From the NCBI RefSeq assembly GCF_901827155.1, contig NZ_LR594659.1, positions 4,030,001 to 4,094,000 of the forward strand: 64,000 bases of DNA, given 5' to 3'. The stretch comes from Variovorax sp. PBL-H6. Lineage in GTDB: Bacteria > Pseudomonadota > Gammaproteobacteria > Burkholderiales > Burkholderiaceae_C. Both the position numbers and the translations under genes were made by a program. Shown one piece after another: positions 1 through 11,431 of the stretch. The notes beneath the pieces are model-generated. The model worked only from the letters and a program-made list of their open reading frames with translations, made no database searches and had not been told where the DNA came from. How positions within the stretch are numbered: position 1 is the first letter of the stretch; the number at the start of each line of letters is the position of its first letter.

Positions 1-834
1 GAGCCAGCGGGCCAGCTCGCGTGCACTGCGGTCGTGCGCCTCGTACCGCAGCGCGATGGTGGGCAGCGAGCGAAGCAGCGTCTCCACGTCGCCGACACCG
101 ACGCCGAAGCCCATGCGCATGTGGCTGAGCTTGAGGGCGCGGTGCAGCCGATCGTCGCGGGTGACGACACTGCCCATCAGCAGGTCGCCGCCGCCGCTCG
201 GATACTTGGTGAGCGCCTGGATCGAGATATCGACGCCCTGCCCGCTGCCGTGGAAGTCGAAAGGGGCGAAGGCAAGGCCCGCGCCCCAGGTGTTGTCCAG
301 GGCCGTGAGCACGCCGCGGGCGCGGCAGGCCGCCACCAGCGCCGGAAGGTCCGGGAACTCCATCGTGACCGAGCCTGCCGCCTCCAACCACACGAGCCGG
401 GTTCGCTCGGAAAGCTTGGCCGCGAGATCGCCCGGATTCATCGGGTCGTAGAGTCGGTGCGTGATGCCGAAGTTGGCGAGCTCGCCGGTGCATAGCGCCT
501 TGCTCGGGCCATAGGCGTTGTCGGGCAGGAGCACCTCGTCGCCGGTCTTCAGGAAGGCGAATGCCACGAGCGCAATCGCCGCCAGGCCGCTGGGTGCCAA
601 CAGGCATTCGGTGCCGCCTTCCAGCGTGGCCAGCCGCTCCTCGAGCGTGAAGGTGGTCGGCGTGCCGTGCAGGCCGTAGGTGTAGCCGGCCTTGGTCTTC
701 CAGTCGCGGGCGCGCATGGCCGCGACATCGGCGAAGAACACAGTCGACGCCTTGTAGACGCCTGGCTGCGGCGCGGCGAAATTCGCAGGGGGCTTGTAGG
801 GGTGGTGGATCAGGTCGGTGATGGACTTGGGCAT
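1..834 (-). CDS. metC: Cystathionine beta-lyase, C-terminus cut by window edge
   Basis: PLP-dependent lyase of the Cys/Met metabolism family. It would cleave cystathionine to homocysteine, pyruvate and ammonia in methionine synthesis. The 278 visible codons begin MPKSITDLIHHPYKPP. They carry the family segment YGLHGTPTTFTLEERLA near residues 53-69 and the PLP-lysine segment ALTKYPSGGG, whose Lys is residue 210. About 115 C-terminal residues expected for the family lie outside the window. The ATG at 834 is the only well-placed start. It lies 68 bp downstream of the phosphoribosyltransferase stop and is probably the last gene of that run. Related cystathionine gamma-synthase-type enzymes look similar, but the LHGTPT segment favours MetC. 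Confidence 0.88.
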   Translation of the reverse strand, partial: MPKSITDLIHHPYKPPANFAAPQPGVYKASTVFFADVAAMRARDWKTKAGYTYGLHGTPTTFTLEERLATLEGGTECLLAPSGLAAIALVAFAFLKTGDEVLLPDNAYGPSKALCTGELANFGITHRLYDPMNPGDLAAKLSERTRLVWLEAAGSVTMEFPDLPALVAACRARGVLTALDNTWGAGLAFAPFDFHGSGQGVDISIQALTKYPSGGGDLLMGSVVTRDDRLHRALKLSHMRMGFGVGVGDVETLLRSLPTIALRYEAHDRSARELARWL

Positions 835-902
835 GCCGCCATGCTAGTCGACGCCTGCCCGCCGCACGCGCCCCACGATCAAGCGGCGAGACCTTGGCGT
901 CT

Positions 903-1427
903 TCAGACCGACCACTTCTCGATCAGCTTCTCTGCACCGAGCGAGTCATAGCCCTCGAAGGGCTGGTGGATCCAGGGATTGGTGGGCAGGTACTCGACCG
1001 AGTAGTCGGGCGTGAAGGTCGACAGCGCCTTGGTCCAGATGACGGCGCTGCGCAGCTCGGTGATCGGCGAGTAGTTGCTCTTGAGCATCTCCACCACCGC
1101 GTGCAGCGTATGGCCGGAGTCCGCCAGGTCGTCCACCAGCAGTACGCGGCCGGCGATCTCGCCCTTGGGCGTCGTGATGTAGCGCGCGATGTCGAGGTGG
1201 CCCTGGATCGTGCCGGCATCCGCCCGGTAGGAACTGGTCGACATGATGGCCAGCGGCTTGTCGAAGATGCGCGACAGCACGTCGCCAGGCCGCATGCCGC
1301 CGCGCGCCAGGCACAGGATGGTATCGAACTGCCAGCCCGACTGGTGCACCTTGATCGCGAGCTTTTCGATCAGGTTGTGGTACTCGTCATAGCTCACGTA
1401 AAGGTGTTTGCCGTCTTCAGTCAGCAT
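903..1427 (-). CDS. Purine-type phosphoribosyltransferase
   Basis: A 174-residue type I phosphoribosyltransferase, probably acting in purine salvage (xanthine, guanine or hypoxanthine plus PRPP giving the nucleotide). The PRPP-binding motif RVLLVDDLADSGHT lies at residues 94-107, and an ARGGMRPGD segment is at 41-49. The start MLTEDGKHLY at 1427 is chosen because the frame upstream runs antisense through purA with no family similarity. It follows purA by 35 bp and probably shares its transcript, which fits a purine role. The exact base specificity cannot be read from the sequence; annotation as Gpt/Hpt-like is as far as it goes. Confidence 0.88.
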   Translation of the reverse strand: MLTEDGKHLYVSYDEYHNLIEKLAIKVHQSGWQFDTILCLARGGMRPGDVLSRIFDKPLAIMSTSSYRADAGTIQGHLDIARYITTPKGEIAGRVLLVDDLADSGHTLHAVVEMLKSNYSPITELRSAVIWTKALSTFTPDYSVEYLPTNPWIHQPFEGYDSLGAEKLIEKWSV

Positions 1428-1462
1428 GGGAAGCGATCTCCTCTGGGTCGGTCGTTCGTTGT

Positions 1463-3965
<2,503 letters not shown>

Positions 3966-4039
3966 GGGGAGCGGGGGCGTGGTTAAAACCGGATTCTACC
4001 GGGCCACCGGAGCCCGTTCGCCCGCGGAGGACCGGGGAC

Positions 4040-4228
4040 TCAGGCCAGGACCCAGAGCAGGAAGAGCCCCAGCAAGATGCTGCACAAGCCGAAGAAGCGC
4101 AGCTGCCCGTCCCGCAGCTGCATGAGCTGGCCAAAGCCGCGCCGCCAGCCGCCGGGCGACACGAAGGGCAGGAGCCCCTCGATCACCAGCACGAGTGCCA
4201 GTGCGCTCCAGAACGTCTCTGCGCTCAC
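4040..4228 (-). CDS. DUF2065 small inner-membrane protein
   Basis: A 62-residue protein with two hydrophobic segments (about residues 5-24 and 45-62) joined by a short basic loop (GGWRRGFGQLMQLRD). This is the layout of the DUF2065/YjeT family found next to hflC in many proteobacteria. Function is unknown; location is inferred to be the cytoplasmic membrane. It lies 15 bp after hflC and is probably co-transcribed with hflK-hflC. Confidence 0.85.
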   Translation of the reverse strand: MSAETFWSALALVLVIEGLLPFVSPGGWRRGFGQLMQLRDGQLRFFGLCSILLGLFLLWVLA

Positions 4229-4243
4229 GCCCGAACGCTGCGC

Positions 4244-5146
4244 CTAGCGCCGCCCCGCCGCCGCTGCTGTGCCACCCGAGCTCTGCATCGCCCGGAAGAA
4301 GTCCGACGAGGGGTCCAGGACCATCACGTCGCTCTTCTTGTTGAAGCTCTGCTTGTAGGCATCGAGGCTGCGGTAGAACTGCGCGAACTGCGGGTCGCGG
4401 CCGAAGGCCTCGGCATAGGCCGACGCGGCGCGGGCATCGCCCTCGCCCTTGATCTTCTGGGCGTCGCGGTAGGCATTGGCAACGATCACCTCGCGCTGCC
4501 GGTCGGCGTCAGCGCGGATCTTCTCGCCTTCGGCGAAGCCGGTCGAGCGCAGTTCGTTCGCCACGCGCTTGCGCTCGGCCTCCATGCGGCGGTAGACCGA
4601 TTCGGTGATCGCCTCGACATAGTCGACACGCGTGACGCGCACATCGATGATGTCGATGCCCCAGGGCTTCGCGCCCTTCACCACCGCGAGCATCTCGCGC
4701 TGCACGTCGTTCATGAGGGCCTCACGCCGGGTGGAGATCAGGTCGCGCACCGTGCGCTTGTTGACGTTCTCCTGGAAGGCGTTGCGCACCACGCGGTTGA
4801 GTTGCACGGCGCCCGCGTTCTCGTCGAGGCCGACGTTGCGGATGTATTCCGAAGGGTTGGTGATGCGCCAGCGCACGTACCAGTCGACCACCACGCGCTG
4901 CTTCTCGAGCGTGAGCATGGGCTCGGGATCGAGGCTGGACAGGGTGAGCAGGCGCTTGTCGATGTACGACACGTTCTGGAAAGGCGGCGGCAGCTTGAAA
5001 TTCAAGCCGGGCTCGGTGATCACTTCCTTGATCTGGCCGAGGGCATAGACGACGCCGAACTGGCGTTGGTCGACCACGAAGAGCGTGGAGCTCAGGAGCG
5101 CCAGCGCCACAAGGATCGACGATACGATGAAGCCTAGTCTGTTCAT
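4244..5146 (-). CDS. hflC: HflC, FtsH protease modulator subunit
   Basis: A band-7/SPFH protein of 300 residues with an N-terminal membrane anchor (residues 4-24, LGFIVSSILVALALLSSTLF) and a periplasmic SPFH domain. It forms the HflK-HflC cage around the FtsH protease. The start is set at MNRLGF (5146), which places the anchor at the N-terminus; the longer frame upstream has no family similarity. The stop of hflK lies 13 bp upstream, as usual for the pair. The helical region ERKRVANELRSTGFAEGEKIRADADRQ is typical of the family. Confidence 0.95.
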   Translation of the reverse strand: MNRLGFIVSSILVALALLSSTLFVVDQRQFGVVYALGQIKEVITEPGLNFKLPPPFQNVSYIDKRLLTLSSLDPEPMLTLEKQRVVVDWYVRWRITNPSEYIRNVGLDENAGAVQLNRVVRNAFQENVNKRTVRDLISTRREALMNDVQREMLAVVKGAKPWGIDIIDVRVTRVDYVEAITESVYRRMEAERKRVANELRSTGFAEGEKIRADADRQREVIVANAYRDAQKIKGEGDARAASAYAEAFGRDPQFAQFYRSLDAYKQSFNKKSDVMVLDPSSDFFRAMQSSGGTAAAAGRR

Positions 5147-5159
5147 GCTGTGTTGCTCC

Positions 5160-6527
5160 TCAGCGCACGTCGCGGTCGCGCGAGCGGCCATCGCGTGCAC
5201 GCGCATCGCCCGGGGGGACGACGGGGATCACCGAGGACTGGGGCGGCGCCGTGCCGGCCACGTTCGGGTTGGCGCCATCGGCGGGCGCGCCGGCCCCGCT
5301 CTGGCCGGACATCTGCATCAGCTTGTCGATCGGCAGGTAGAGGAGGTTCGATCCCTGCTTGGAATCGACCAGCACCTTGGTCGTATTGCTGTAGATCTGC
5401 TGCATGGCATCGGTGTACATGCGGTCGCGCGTGACCTGGGGCGCCCGCTGGTACTCGGCGAGCACCGAGCTGAAGCGCTGCGCGTCGCCCTGCGCCTGCG
5501 CGATGATCCGCGCCTTGTACGCTTCCGACTCCTCCTTCAGCCGCGAGGCGGTACCGGTGGCGCGCGGCACCACATCGTTGGCATAGGCCTGCGCCTCGTT
5601 CTTGGCGCGCTCGCGTTCCTGGCCAGCCTTGAGCACGTCGTCGAAGGCGGCTTGCACCTGTTCCGGTGGACGCAGCCCGCCCTGCTGCAGGTTGATGCCC
5701 ACCACCTCGATGCCCACCTTGTAGCGGTCCAGGATGGTCTGCATCAGTGTGCGCACGCGTGGGGCGATCTGGTCGCGTTCCTCGGCGAGCGCCGCATCCA
5801 TCTTCATCTTGCCGACCACCTCGCGAACCGCGGTCTCGGCCACCTGCACCACGGTGTCGGTCGGCGTCTTGCTCTCGTAAAGGTATGCACGGGCGTCGCT
5901 CAGGCGGTACTGCACGGCGAACTTGATCTCGACGATGTTCTCGTCTTCGGTCAGCATGGCCGACTCGCGCAGACCGGTCGAGCGCACGATCGAGTCACGG
6001 CCGACGTCGATCGAGCGGATTTGCGTCACGACCACGATCTCGTGGCGCTGGATCGGGTATGGCAGCCGCCAGTTGAAGCCCGCGCCCACGGTGGTCTTGT
6101 AGCGGCCGAACTGCGTGATCACGGCCTGCTGGCCTTCATTGACGATGAAGAAGCCGGTGCCCAGCCAGATCAGCACGGCGACCGCCGCTACCAGGCCCAG
6201 GCCGACCCCGGCATTCTTCATGTCGGGCTTGAGGCCGTTGCCGCCATTGCCCCCGTTCGGACGGCCGCCGTTGCCGCCGCGCCCGCCGCCGAACAGGCCA
6301 CCGAGCTTGCGGTTGAAGTCGCGCCAGAGCTCGTCGAGGTCAGGCGGGCCCTGATTGGGCCCCTGGCCGCGCGGTCGGTTGCTATTGCCGGAAGATCCGG
6401 AGTCGTCGTCGGGACGATTGGCATTGGGACGATCCCCGTTCGAGGACGGCTCGTCGCCGCGGCCCCAACGTCCATCATTCAGGTTGAACATGTCCTGAAA
6501 TCGTCTCCACACTGGCTTTGCATTCAT
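5160..6527 (-). CDS. hflK: HflK, FtsH protease modulator subunit
   Basis: Partner of HflC in the inner-membrane complex that restrains FtsH. It has 455 residues. A cytoplasmic N-terminal part of about 105 residues is rich in Gly, Asn and Arg. One membrane segment follows (about 107-128, GVGLGLVAAVAVLIWLGTGF), then the SPFH domain starting FIVNEGQQAVITQFGRY, and a low-complexity C-terminal tail. It lies 16 bp after hflX. The Gly/Asn-rich N-terminus is longer than in E. coli but common in this bacterial family. Confidence 0.95.
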   Translation of the reverse strand: MNAKPVWRRFQDMFNLNDGRWGRGDEPSSNGDRPNANRPDDDSGSSGNSNRPRGQGPNQGPPDLDELWRDFNRKLGGLFGGGRGGNGGRPNGGNGGNGLKPDMKNAGVGLGLVAAVAVLIWLGTGFFIVNEGQQAVITQFGRYKTTVGAGFNWRLPYPIQRHEIVVVTQIRSIDVGRDSIVRSTGLRESAMLTEDENIVEIKFAVQYRLSDARAYLYESKTPTDTVVQVAETAVREVVGKMKMDAALAEERDQIAPRVRTLMQTILDRYKVGIEVVGINLQQGGLRPPEQVQAAFDDVLKAGQERERAKNEAQAYANDVVPRATGTASRLKEESEAYKARIIAQAQGDAQRFSSVLAEYQRAPQVTRDRMYTDAMQQIYSNTTKVLVDSKQGSNLLYLPIDKLMQMSGQSGAGAPADGANPNVAGTAPPQSSVIPVVPPGDARARDGRSRDRDVR

Positions 6528-6543
6528 TCGGTCTCTTCTCTGG

Positions 6544-7734
6544 TCAGTGAGGCGATTGTGCCAAGCCGTCGGGAGGACCGTGCAATTCGGCGTCCGACTC
6601 TGGGGTCATGGCCCCGCTCACCGAAGGCGCGCGCCGCCCGAGCTCGGCCCGCAGCGCTGCCACGCCCTCGCCCGTGTGGGCGCTCAGGAACATGCGCGGC
6701 ACCTGCACGCCATCGACTTCGATCTCGTCAACGAGCGACAGGGGCCGTTGCGTGTCGTCGAGGGCATCGAGCTTGTTGAAGACCAGGAGCTGCGGCACCG
6801 TGTCGGCGCCGATCTCCCGCAGCACCGACTGCACCTCGCCCATCTGCTCCGGATGGTGCGGGTTGGAAGCATCCACCACGTGCAGCAGCAGATCGGCATC
6901 GACGGCTTCCTGCAAGGTGGCCTTGAAGGCGTCGATCAGCCCGTGCGGCAGCTCGCGGATGAAGCCCACCGTGTCGGAGATCGACACCTTTCGCCGTGCA
7001 TCGCCGAGATACAGGTGCCGTGTCGTGGTGTCGAGCGTGGCGAACAGCTGGTCGGCTGCATAGGCGCGCGCCTTCACCAACGCATTGAACAGCGAGGACT
7101 TGCCGGCGTTGGTGTAGCCGACCAGCGAGATGTTGAAGGTGTCGCGCCGCTCACGCTGGCGGCGCTGGGTGCCGCGCTGGCGCTGCACTTTGGCGAGCCG
7201 TTCGCGGGTGCGCCGGATGGCATCGCCGATCATGCGGCGGTCGAGCTCGATCTGGGTCTCGCCCGGACCACCGCGCGCACCGATGCCGCCACGCTGGCGC
7301 TCCAGGTGAGACCAGCGGCGCACCAGGTGCGTGCTGAGGTATTGCAACCGCGCCAGCTCGACCTGCAGCTTGCCCTCGTGGGAGCGCGCGCGCTGGGCGA
7401 AGATCTCGAGAATCAGGAAGGTGCGGTCGTACACCGCCACGCCGAGCTGACGCTCGAGGTTGCGTTGCTGCGCCGGGCTCAGTGCCTGATCGAAGATCAC
7501 CTCGCTGGCGCCGTGCAGTTCGGCCAACTCGCGGATCTCGGTGGCCTTGCCGCTGCCGACGAACAGGGCCGCATCGGGGGCCCGGCGCTTGGCGACCAGG
7601 CGCGCGACCGGCGCAAGGCCCGCTGTTTGCGCGAGCAGTCCGAGTTCCTCGAGTTCACCGTCGAAATGGGGCAACCCGAAATCGACGCCGACGAGGATGA
7701 CGGCGCCGTCTTTCCGGGAATTCAGTTCAGACAA
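6544..7734 (-). CDS. hflX: Ribosome-associated GTPase HflX (TTG start)
   Basis: A 396-residue GTPase that rescues or splits stalled ribosomes under heat stress. The N-terminal HflX domain includes FVGSGKATEIREL. It is followed by the GGIGARGGPGETQIELDRR linker, then the G domain with Walker A GYTNAGKSS (206-214), DTVGFIRELPH and NKLD. The start must be TTG at 7734: an in-frame TGA lies three codons upstream, and the next starts would remove the conserved AVILVGVDFG strand. No strong ribosome binding site is visible. An intrinsic terminator lies only about 16 bp upstream of this start. Confidence 0.93.
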   Translation of the reverse strand: MSELNSRKDGAVILVGVDFGLPHFDGELEELGLLAQTAGLAPVARLVAKRRAPDAALFVGSGKATEIRELAELHGASEVIFDQALSPAQQRNLERQLGVAVYDRTFLILEIFAQRARSHEGKLQVELARLQYLSTHLVRRWSHLERQRGGIGARGGPGETQIELDRRMIGDAIRRTRERLAKVQRQRGTQRRQRERRDTFNISLVGYTNAGKSSLFNALVKARAYAADQLFATLDTTTRHLYLGDARRKVSISDTVGFIRELPHGLIDAFKATLQEAVDADLLLHVVDASNPHHPEQMGEVQSVLREIGADTVPQLLVFNKLDALDDTQRPLSLVDEIEVDGVQVPRMFLSAHTGEGVAALRAELGRRAPSVSGAMTPESDAELHGPPDGLAQSPH

Positions 7735-7749
7735 GCGGAATCAACTGGG

Positions 7750-7778
7750 AAAAAGCGCGGCGGGCGAGCCGCCGCGCT
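7750..7778 (-). terminator. Intrinsic terminator between hfq and hflX
   Basis: Read on the minus strand there is a perfect 10-bp GC-rich stem (AGCGCGGCGG and CCGCCGCGCT, arms at 7769-7778 and 7754-7763) with a 5-base loop CTCGC, ending in a five-T run. It begins just after the hfq stop codon (7787). It should end most hfq transcripts, leaving hflX-hflK-hflC to read-through. Confidence 0.8.
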
Positions 7779-7786
7779 CCGTGCAC

Positions 7787-8032
7787 TCAGGCAGCAGCTT
7801 CGTCGTTCTCGGTCGCCGAGAAGTTGACTGCCCGACCTGGCACGATGGTAGAGATGGCATGCTTGTAGACCATCTGGGTCACCGTATTGCGAAGCAACAC
7901 GACGTATTGATCGAAAGACTCGATCTGCCCTTGCAGCTTGATGCCGTTGACCAAATAGATGGAAACCGGCACGTGCTCTCGACGCAAGGTATTCAGAAAG
8001 GGGTCTTGTAGAAGTTGCCCTTTATTGCTCAC
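7787..8032 (-). CDS. hfq: RNA chaperone Hfq (GTG start)
   Basis: An 81-residue Sm-like hexameric RNA chaperone that pairs small RNAs with mRNAs. The Sm core is almost canonical: [37 protein letters not shown] (Sm1) and [12 protein letters not shown] (Sm2), followed by a short acidic tail. The start is placed at GTG 8032, giving the usual start [11 protein letters not shown], with GGAG at 8039-8042 six bases upstream. The alternative ATG at 8050 would use part of this ribosome binding site as codons. It lies 192 bp after der, far enough to have its own promoter. Confidence 0.95.
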   Translation of the reverse strand: MSNKGQLLQDPFLNTLRREHVPVSIYLVNGIKLQGQIESFDQYVVLLRNTVTQMVYKHAISTIVPGRAVNFSATENDEAAA

Positions 8033-8224
8033 GATATTCTCCGTGTTCAAGAGTAGTTGTTGGAGCGGTCACCTTAACACAGCACTTCCGCACTGCAGCA
8101 CGAAACCTGAATGGCCCGCGAAAAATAACGGCACTGGAGGAAAGACGGAACTTCGGCCGGCCGCACGGCTCGTGCCGCCCGGCACGCCCCGAAATGCAGC
8201 ACGCGCGACGCCACCCGCGGGCAC
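8033..8224 (-). promoter_or_regulatory. hfq upstream region
   Basis: A 192-bp gap between der and hfq. It carries a small hairpin (CGTGCC/GGCACG, 8171-8186) without a T-run, so it is not a convincing der terminator. Nearer hfq there is an extended -10-like TGTGTTAAG. A promoter for hfq is likely from context, but no clear -35 box pairs with it. Confidence 0.3.
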
Positions 8225-9568
8225 TCAGCCTTCCTTGTCGGCATACGGATTGTGGGAGGTCTTGAACTCGATGCGCAACGGCGTGCCGACCAGATCGAAC
8301 TCCTTGCGGAAGCGTCCCTCGAGAAAGCGCCGGTAGGCCTCGGTGACATGCTCCAGCGAGTTGCCATGAATGACGATCACCGGCGGATTCATGCCCCCCT
8401 GGTGGGCATAGCGCAGCTTGGGCCGGAACATGCCGGCCTTCTTCGGTGTCTGGAACTGCACGGCCTCGAGCAGCAACCGCGTGAGCACCGGCGTCGACAT
8501 CTTGCGAGTGGCCGACTTGTGCGCCTGTGCGATGGCCTGCCACAGCGGGCCCAGCCCCTGGCGCCGGGTGGCCGAGATGAAGTGCAGGGAGGCGAACTTC
8601 AGGAAGGCCAGCCGGGTTTCGATCTGGCGCTGGATCTGCTCGCGCTGGTAGCTGTCGACCGCATCCCACTTGTTGATCGCGATCACCACCGCGCGGCCGC
8701 TCTCCAGGATATAGCCGGCGATGTGGGCGTCCTGGTCGGTAACGCCCTCGGTGGCGTCGATCAGGAGCAGCACGACATTGGCGGACTCGATGGCCTGCAG
8801 GGTCTTGACCACCGAGAACTTCTCGATCGCCTCGAACACTCTGCCCTTTCGCCTGAGGCCTGCGGTGTCGATGAGTTCGAAGCGCTGTCCGTTGCGCTCG
8901 AACGGCACGGAGATCGCGTCGCGCGTGGTGCCGGGCAGATCGAAGGCGACCAGCCGCTCCTCGCCGAGCCAGGTGTTGATCAGGGTGGACTTGCCAGCGT
9001 TGGGCCGGCCCGCGACGGCCAGCTTGATCGGCTTGTTGACGTCTTCTTCCTCGTCCTCGTCGTCCGCCTCGGGCAGCGCCAACGGGTCGAGCGCGAGCTC
9101 GACCAGCCCGCGGATGCCCTGACCATGCGCGGCCGAGACGCCATGCACCTCGCCGAAGCCCAGTTCGTAGAACTCGGCGAGGCGCGCATTGTCCTTCATG
9201 CCTTCGGCCTTGTTGGCCGCCAGCACGCAAGGCTTGCCGAGGCGGCGCAGCTCGTTGGCGATGTCGTGGTCCTGCGCCGACACCCCCTCGCGCGCATCGA
9301 CCACGAAAATCACCACGTCGGCCTCGGCCACCGCCTGTCGCGTCTGCTTGGCCATTTCCTTGTAGATGCCGCTGCCCGCGTCGGGCTCGAAGCCGCCCGT
9401 GTCGATGACGATGAACTCGTACCTGCCCTGGCGGCCGTTGCCGTAGTGGCGGTCTCGCGTGAGGCCGGCAAAGTCGGCAACGATGGCGTCGCGCGTCTGG
9501 GTCAGGCGATTGAACAGCGTCGATTTGCCGACGTTGGGGCGCCCGACCAATGCAATGACGGGTTTCAT
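8225..9568 (-). CDS. der: Ribosome assembly GTPase Der (EngA)
   Basis: Double-GTPase required for 50S subunit maturation, 447 residues. Two complete G domains are visible. The first has Walker [10 protein letters not shown] at residues 9-17, and DTGGFE and NKAEG follow. The second has GRPNAGKST near residue 186, DTAGLRRKG and NKWD. A C-terminal KH-like domain ends near [11 protein letters not shown]. An acidic linker (DDEDEEEDV) separates the G domains. It follows bamB by 25 bp, as in the conserved hisS-yfgM-bamB-der block. Confidence 0.97.
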   Translation of the reverse strand: MKPVIALVGRPNVGKSTLFNRLTQTRDAIVADFAGLTRDRHYGNGRQGRYEFIVIDTGGFEPDAGSGIYKEMAKQTRQAVAEADVVIFVVDAREGVSAQDHDIANELRRLGKPCVLAANKAEGMKDNARLAEFYELGFGEVHGVSAAHGQGIRGLVELALDPLALPEADDEDEEEDVNKPIKLAVAGRPNAGKSTLINTWLGEERLVAFDLPGTTRDAISVPFERNGQRFELIDTAGLRRKGRVFEAIEKFSVVKTLQAIESANVVLLLIDATEGVTDQDAHIAGYILESGRAVVIAINKWDAVDSYQREQIQRQIETRLAFLKFASLHFISATRRQGLGPLWQAIAQAHKSATRKMSTPVLTRLLLEAVQFQTPKKAGMFRPKLRYAHQGGMNPPVIVIHGNSLEHVTEAYRRFLEGRFRKEFDLVGTPLRIEFKTSHNPYADKEG

Positions 9569-9593
9569 GGTCGAGCGCCTGCCGTTCTACGTT

Positions 9594-10739
9594 CTACTCA
9601 GGCCGGTAGCCGAAGACGCCGCCGTTGCGGGTCACGACCACGACCGTATTGCCCGAGAGCACAGGTGCCGCTGCGATCGGGGAGCCGTCGGGCGTGAGCC
9701 GATTGAGCAGCGCGCCGTCCTCTCGCGAGACCACATGCACGAGGCCTGCGGCGTCGCCGATGATCAGCGAGCGCCCCACCGCGAGCGGCGCGGTCAGCGT
9801 GCGGTACTTGAAACGCTCGATCTGCCAGGCGCGCTCGCCGTTATCACGGCGCCAGGCCACCACGTTGCCGTTGTCTTCGGTGCCGTAGATGAAGCGGTCG
9901 TCGCCGGAAATACCGTCGGCCCCACTGGCCGGCTTGCTCCACAGCAAGGTGCCGCGCGAGGTGTCGACGCAGCCGACGCTGGCGTAGTAGGCGCGCGCGC
10001 AGACCGAGTCGCCGACGCGGCTCACGCTTCCGGTCAGGTCAACCAGGCGCTCGACGTCGTTGGTGCCGCGCGGTGCGGCAATCGGCGCTTCCCAGCGCGA
10101 GGTGCCGTTGGACGGGTTGATGCCGACCAGTCGGCCGCCGACACCGGTCACCAGCGTGTCGCCGACGGCGATCAGCACGCCGGGCCGCTTCAGCACGAGG
10201 TTCTCGGCGGTGCGCTGCTGCGACCACAGGCGGCGCCCGCTCTGGCCATCCCACGCGGTAGTCGTGCGGTCCGCGCTCTGCACAAAGACGCGGCGGCCGG
10301 CCACCAGCGGCGCCGTGTACGACTGGGCCGGAAGCCGCTGCCGCCACAGCACCTTGCCGCCCTGAAGGGCGACGAGTTCGTTGTCGGTGGTGATCACCGC
10401 CACCAGCGAACCGTCGCTCCCCACGCCGGCAGACAGCGGAACGCCCACGCTGGCACGCCAGGACTCCTGGCCCGAGCGGGCATCGATCATGGTCACCGTG
10501 CCGTCGCTCGAAGCCACCGTCACCCTGTCGCCGCTCACGTCCGTCGTGAGCGGGAACGCCACCTTCGGGATGCGGATGCTCCAGGCCTGCCGCACTCCGA
10601 GCACCGCCGGGTTGGGCGGCAGTTCGGCCGGCTTGGGCTTGGCGGTGCCCGAGCAGGCCGCGAGCGTGGCGACGACGAGCGCAGCGGCCGTGGCGCGCAG
10701 GAAGGAGGCGGGAAGCATCGAACGCTGGCTGAAATTCAT
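9594..10739 (-). CDS. bamB: Outer-membrane assembly lipoprotein BamB
   Basis: An eight-bladed beta-propeller lipoprotein of the BAM complex that inserts beta-barrel proteins into the outer membrane. It has 381 residues. The lipobox is LAAC with the modified Cys at 29. PQQ-type repeats follow (for example GTVTMIDARSGQESWRASVG, GKVLWRQRLPA and GTLLWSKPA). It overlaps the yfgM stop by 4 bp (ATGA), indicating translational coupling. Confidence 0.95.
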   Translation of the reverse strand: MNFSQRSMLPASFLRATAAALVVATLAACSGTAKPKPAELPPNPAVLGVRQAWSIRIPKVAFPLTTDVSGDRVTVASSDGTVTMIDARSGQESWRASVGVPLSAGVGSDGSLVAVITTDNELVALQGGKVLWRQRLPAQSYTAPLVAGRRVFVQSADRTTTAWDGQSGRRLWSQQRTAENLVLKRPGVLIAVGDTLVTGVGGRLVGINPSNGTSRWEAPIAAPRGTNDVERLVDLTGSVSRVGDSVCARAYYASVGCVDTSRGTLLWSKPASGADGISGDDRFIYGTEDNGNVVAWRRDNGERAWQIERFKYRTLTAPLAVGRSLIIGDAAGLVHVVSREDGALLNRLTPDGSPIAAAPVLSGNTVVVVTRNGGVFGYRPE

Positions 10740-11425
10740 GGTGTGTTCTTGGCGGAAGATGCGGTGCCGGCCGAAGCCAGGCTCTTGGGGTCGACACCGA
10801 CCGCGTTGAGCTTGATCTCGACCAGTCGGCGGTACTCGTTACCCGGGTCGAAGGCGGCCCAGGCCTTGCGGTATTCCGCCTTGGCCTCCTCGCGCTTGCC
10901 CTGGCGCATGTAGATGTCGCCCCTGCGGTCGGCCGCGAGGGCCTCGAATTCCTTGGGCATGCCGGCCGAGAGCTGCTTGAGCGCCTCGTCGTAGGATTTG
11001 GTCTCGAGCAGCTCGCCCGCCAGGCGCAGCCTGGCCACCGCCTGGTAGCCGGCGTCGGTGCCATGCTCTGCCACCCAGGCCAGCGCAGTGCGCGAGGCCT
11101 CGGCGTTGCCCTTCTCGTACAACACGCGAGCGGCCAGCAGGCCGCCCTGCTGGGCATAGGCCGTGCCTGCAAACTTGCTCTTCATGTCGGCGAGCGCGCG
11201 CTCGACGCGGGCCGTATCGCCGGCCTGTGCGCCGCGCTCGAGCTCGTCGTAGAGCGCCGACGCGCGCGCCGCCTGTTCACGCTGCCAGTACTGCCAGCCG
11301 GTCCAGGCCAGAAAGGCGCCGGCCGCCAGCACAACGACCCAGGTGATCAGCGTGCCGTAGGTGTTCCAGAAATGCTTGAGCTGATCGAGCTGTTCCTGTT
11401 CTTCGAGGTCGAGATGGGTGGCCAT
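10736..11425 (-). CDS. YfgM-like ancillary SecYEG/chaperone-network protein
   Basis: A 229-residue membrane-anchored TPR protein. A short cytoplasmic N-terminus (LDLEEQEQLDQLKHFWNTYG) is followed by one membrane segment (about 24-44, LITWVVVLAAGAFLAWTGWQ) and then TPR-like periplasmic helices. YfgM homologues sit at the SecYEG translocon and connect to periplasmic chaperones. Six bp separate it from the hisS stop, and it overlaps bamB. The family assignment rests on N-terminal layout and gene order. Confidence 0.9.
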   Translation of the reverse strand: MATHLDLEEQEQLDQLKHFWNTYGTLITWVVVLAAGAFLAWTGWQYWQREQAARASALYDELERGAQAGDTARVERALADMKSKFAGTAYAQQGGLLAARVLYEKGNAEASRTALAWVAEHGTDAGYQAVARLRLAGELLETKSYDEALKQLSAGMPKEFEALAADRRGDIYMRQGKREEAKAEYRKAWAAFDPGNEYRRLVEIKLNAVGVDPKSLASAGTASSAKNTP

Positions 11426-11431
11426 GTGCTG

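Noticed and set aside
8171..8186. Hairpin after der as a terminator
   Set aside because: The stem is only 6 bp with no T-run on either strand.
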